A stretch of 64,000 nt of DNA, taken from Polytrichum commune (lineage: Eukaryota > Streptophyta > Polytrichopsida > Polytrichales > Polytrichaceae). Position numbers and translations under genes: made by a program. The DNA lies in contig OX485804.1 in the NCBI GenBank assembly GCA_950295325.1, forward strand, positions 35,774,001-35,838,000. The letters are read 5' to 3'. This document shows, piece by piece, positions 61,087 to 64,000 of this stretch; position 1 is the first letter of the stretch; each line of letters begins with the position of its first letter. A model generated the notes under the pieces. The model searched no databases and was not told the DNA's origin. It saw nothing but the letters and a program-made list of their open reading frames with translations.

Positions 61087-61127
61087 ATTTATTGCTTGTG
61101 CTTCCGTCTTGGACTCCACGAGCGAGT
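61087..61127. repeat. 41-nt perfect inverted copy of 47271-47311
   Basis: The 41 bases ending ...CTCCACGAGCGAGT are the exact reverse complement of the segment starting ACTCGCTCGTGGAGTCCAAG at 47271. Flanking homology is weak, so a sharply bounded conserved piece of a repeat is likely. Confidence 0.85.
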
Positions 61128-61527
61128 TTGCTTGGAAGAGCCATCCATAAGTAGCTTGCGAGTTTTGTATAAGAACTTGGATCCTTGAATATGCCTAAAG
61201 TGCTCATTATTTTGGATTGATTCTCAAGTTCCACTCCAACCTTTGAGTTGTAGTCAAAAGTGCCTCACATGGAGCATTTGGAAAAATCCCACATGGGAAT
61301 AGGGATGATTTTCCCACTATGAACATTCCCACTTTGACATAATTCTCTCCTTTTGAAGGGAATTCTTCTATTTTTCCCGCACACAAGAGGGAATTGTGCC
61401 AAGAGGGAATGCTGTAAATCACCCTTGTGTCCTAGGCACTTGCAAGAGCTCTTAGAATTCTTTTAGTTTATTGGTCCACCACATTTGCAAGCTTGTGCTT
61501 GAGCTCCATCTGTGTTTGGTAACCCTA

Positions 61528-61650
61528 TGTATGTCTCTCGTTATGGAAAGCGAGCTTTTGCACTTTTACTGGCTATTTCTCAGCTGGATGGATTGAGGGA
61601 AGTAGTACATGCTTTTTTACAGACCACTGTTGAGGGCGTGCGCCAGGAAA
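61528..61650 (+). other. Possible isolated exon remnant
   Basis: A short open stretch reads RYGKRAFALLLAISQLDGLR then EVVHAFLQTTVEGVRQE before a GTAAGT donor-like site. The composition is protein-like and helical, but no family or neighbouring exon is recognised. It could be the lost exon of a displaced gene or chance. Confidence 0.2.
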
Positions 61651-61839
61651 GTAAGTAGAGCATAAATTTGGAAGGGAATTCATGTAAAGAGAAAAAACAA
61701 ATTCGCTTTTGAACATGTGGCATGTTTGAACTGTCAGTACATGGCATCGCTTGTTGACCAGAATATCATCATCATCTTTAGCTCTTTGGTGTAGATGATT
61801 GCAGAGCCATAATCACTATCACTATCTACACTACATGTA

Positions 61840-62178
61840 TCACTGGGATTGGCCCTTCTCTGGAATCTTTAGGGAAGGGGGTATCAGTAACGACCACTCA
61901 TTAGTTATATTCACACGTGACCTAGTTTGGAGACTCTGACTTGTGATCCTTGCATTTTTTGAGATTCTTACATTCTTCCCCAGTGTGCAATCCAGACGAC
62001 TACTTTCACTTCTGAATTGTGAGCAGCACCCTGTGAGGAGAGAATTCTTCTTCCAAACATCCCAGTTCTTAGATCTCTCTTCATGGAGTTGAAAGCATCG
62101 CTTCAATTTTTCCAGTCCTGTGATTCTGGCTGACTTTAGAGATAGTGCTCGGCCAGATGCTCCAATGGTTCCTGGCAA
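61840..62178 (-). other. 112-aa minus-strand ORF upstream of the glycosyltransferase gene, unassigned
   Basis: An ATG-initiated minus-strand frame (MPGTIGASGRALSLKSARIT start) in divergent position to the glycosyltransferase. It is Ser/Arg/Lys-rich with no domain. Probably not a gene; recorded because it is among the longest frames in this otherwise empty 61.7-62.6 kb stretch. Confidence 0.12.
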
Positions 62179-62632
62179 TGTCGATAAGGTTTGGTTAAAG
62201 AGGAGTCAAGTGTGTCATTTATGGTCGACCTTGAACCTACTTGTTGCATATATACAGATGTCGACTTAATTTCTATCCAGGTTTTGGGTGATACTCCAAA
62301 ATCACCTAAGTAGCGATACAGTATTCCATCACCAACGTCTAAATTCAAATATCAACACTGAGTTCACATTGATTCAATGATCAATCACATCAAACTACCA
62401 AACATAGGTTGCAAGTTTCTTGTTTTGTTGAGTTTCCTAAATTTATAGTTGCAAGACCTAAAAGGATGAAGTATGAGTTGAATCAATGTCGAATGAATAA
62501 TTCCGAAATGAAGGGTATCTTGAGTAGTATCTTTACGAGTAAATGCTGATTGTGAGCCTAATCTTGGATGCTTCTTATACCGTAGATCCTGATATTGGGT
62601 TAATTTCGTTGTGTTCGCAAAGCCGGGAAAAT

Positions 62633-63494
62633 ATGGCACCACAATCAGCACATTCAAACCGATCGTCACCGCATGTGATTCTGTTTGCGGGCCCAATGTA
62701 CAGCCACTGTGTGCCCTACATGCTACTGGCAAGGAAGCTCTGCGATCTCGGTATCAACATTACTTACATGAACACAGAGAGCATCATCACCAACCTCACG
62801 GTAATTAGTCTCGCCACGCCATGAACAAAGATTCAGAGGAATCGAGTGAGTCAACTGAGTAAAATAAGGATTCTGCAGTGAGTTGAAGGGTAGGCATGAC
62901 GATGGTAAAGAAATAAATAAATTCAGAGTTGAATCCATCTTTGTCCACTTTTGCCTCCAAACAAGGAGATTACTTAGTGAGTCTCGATAAAGAACCAGAT
63001 TCAGCATCCTGAATCTGAATCTTACAACATCGTTAGGAGTAAATTCTACTCAAAGTGTGCTCGACTTATTCTTTTCCCGAGTGAACAGAAGAGTGCTGCT
63101 TAATACTGCTATGTGATAGTATTGGCCATCCTAGAACAGATTTTCCTTAAGTTCAGTGATCAATCTCAATGTCCTGTGGCTCAGCTTAGTGTGGTTCAGA
63201 TTTGTGGTAATTTTGTGAACCCGTGTCTCTGAATGCTCAGGCCATTGAGGGGGACACTTTAGGCGTGGACAATGGGAGGCTCCGAGTGGTGGCCATACCC
63301 AATGGCGAAGGTTACCAAGCAGACGACAGTTCCTTTGTTCTGATGAGCATGTCCGAGGAGAGATTATACTGTCACATTGAAGACTTTGTGCAAAGCTTGA
63401 TGGATTCTCAAGACTGGGCACCTCCCTGCTGTTTTATCTTTGACTCATTTGTAGGATGGGTGATGAAAATCACTGACCCTTTACAAATACCGGG
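62633..63494 (+). CDS. UDP-glycosyltransferase (GT1 family), N-terminal two exons, 3' truncated by the window
   Basis: Exon 1 (62633-62800) starts at an ATG and encodes HVILFAGPMYSHCVPYMLLA then RKLCDLGINITYMNTE and ends NLT before GTAATT. Exon 2 (63241-63494, after GCTCAG) encodes AIEGDTLGV, LRVVAIPNGEGYQADDSS and CCFIFDSFVGWV, ending IPG before GTAATT. The layout matches the acceptor-binding half of plant family-1 glycosyltransferases: the early His (SHC, catalytic base position in PxxxHxxP) and the Asp of FIFDSF (which pairs with it) are present. The UDP-sugar-binding PSPG motif lies in later exons outside the window. The enzyme should transfer sugar from UDP-sugar to a small metabolite in the cytosol; the acceptor cannot be told. 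The 440-nt intron after residue 56 splits the N-terminal domain. Start choice: first in-frame ATG before the conserved beta strand. Confidence 0.88.
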
Positions 63495-64000
63495 GTAATT
63501 ATTGCTGACCCTATTCCGTGATTCTTCACAACTTTCCGCTGCTTAGTTTCATGTGTGTCTTGGCATGTGCTTGATTCGGTTGCTGAAAGTAGATATTCAT
63601 GCTGGTGCTTGATTGCCTTTTAAGACGAATTAACTGGAGGGTACAAATTGCTTGAAGGTTCTAATGGAGGAGATTTGAACGTGAGTTGTTGTGGCCTTCG
63701 CTATGTCTTAAGGCAGGTCATTGCATCTACTTTGGTGGTTGGCCAATAGCCTCAGTGAGGTCCATTGCATAGTGAACTTTATTAGTTGTTGGTCTCCTGA
63801 GCAAGTTGCTACAATTAGCCATAACATAGTGAATTTCTTGATATGTAAAGGCACTAGTTGCTCCTACGTTGAGGGATAAGCAAGTCGTTCCTTTGAGCCT
63901 TTATAACCTCAAGTTAACCTCAATCACTACATAGTGATTTTACCTTAAGACATAATTTAAGCATCTTAAATAAAGGAAAGTCTTTTATTTGTTGCTTATG
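63495..64000 (+). other. Intron of the glycosyltransferase gene running off the window
   Basis: After the phase-2 GTAATT donor at 63495 no acceptor plus coding block with the expected next glycosyltransferase segment is seen, so the intron probably continues past base 64000. Repeated CATAGTGA motifs occur in 63760-63960. Confidence 0.5.

Overview
The window looks like nuclear DNA of a land plant. It is AT-rich, has GT-AG introns from under 100 nt to over 1 kb, holds only four or five plausible genes in 64 kb, and is otherwise filled with decayed transposable elements of typical plant classes: a Ty1/copia remnant, Tourist-like MITEs, a CACTA-type end and a tRNA-derived SINE. The UDP-glycosyltransferase and the coiled-coil protein fit an embryophyte. 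I cannot fix the species or lineage; a bryophyte, lycophyte or other non-seed plant is a guess.

Layout. 3-4329 (+): 3' part of a long coiled-coil gene whose C-terminus resembles the plant EEIG1/EHBP1 N-terminal-domain ('myosin heavy chain-related') proteins. 7580-12202 (+): a complete nine-exon gene for a THEP1-like nucleoside-triphosphatase; a 16-nt microexon carries the end of the P-loop. 12.2-20.2 kb: repeats, including conserved-looking protein debris at 13.4-13.9 kb (-), a copia remnant whose RT and RNase H parts lie on opposite strands (14.4-15.1 kb), a SINE with a perfect 11-bp target duplication (15752-16122), and a MITE at 17.3 kb that is the inverted relative of one at 6.7 kb. 20208-20423 (+): a small possible secreted-peptide ORF. 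21620-24663 (+): a five-exon gene for a four-span membrane protein resembling the Tim17/22/23 (PRAT) superfamily.

25-31.4 kb: mostly unassignable, with a second copy of the 13.4-kb protein debris at 28.9-29.3 kb, a tandemly duplicated about 570-bp repeat unit and a 31-bp minisatellite. 31.7-34.2 kb (+): a decayed multi-exon gene with methyltransferase-like motifs. 39.4-44.6 kb (+): another decayed, unrecognised coding region, interrupted by an 11-unit satellite of 138-bp period in which each unit is built around a near-perfect palindrome. A similar end motif near 30.45, 34.3 and 45.3 kb suggests that one or both decayed coding blocks belong to a mobile element. 45-56 kb: mostly minus-strand low-complexity or degenerate ORFs and a CACTA-like element (55.7-56.3 kb). 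56-62.5 kb: minisatellites (29 bp, 39 bp) and dispersed repeat fragments. 62633-63494 (+): the first two exons of a family-1 UDP-glycosyltransferase, which continues beyond the window.

The four solid genes do not form an evident pathway; they are ordinary, separately transcribed plant genes. Exon models were built by hand from splice consensus, reading phase and remembered family patterns, without transcripts or database searches.
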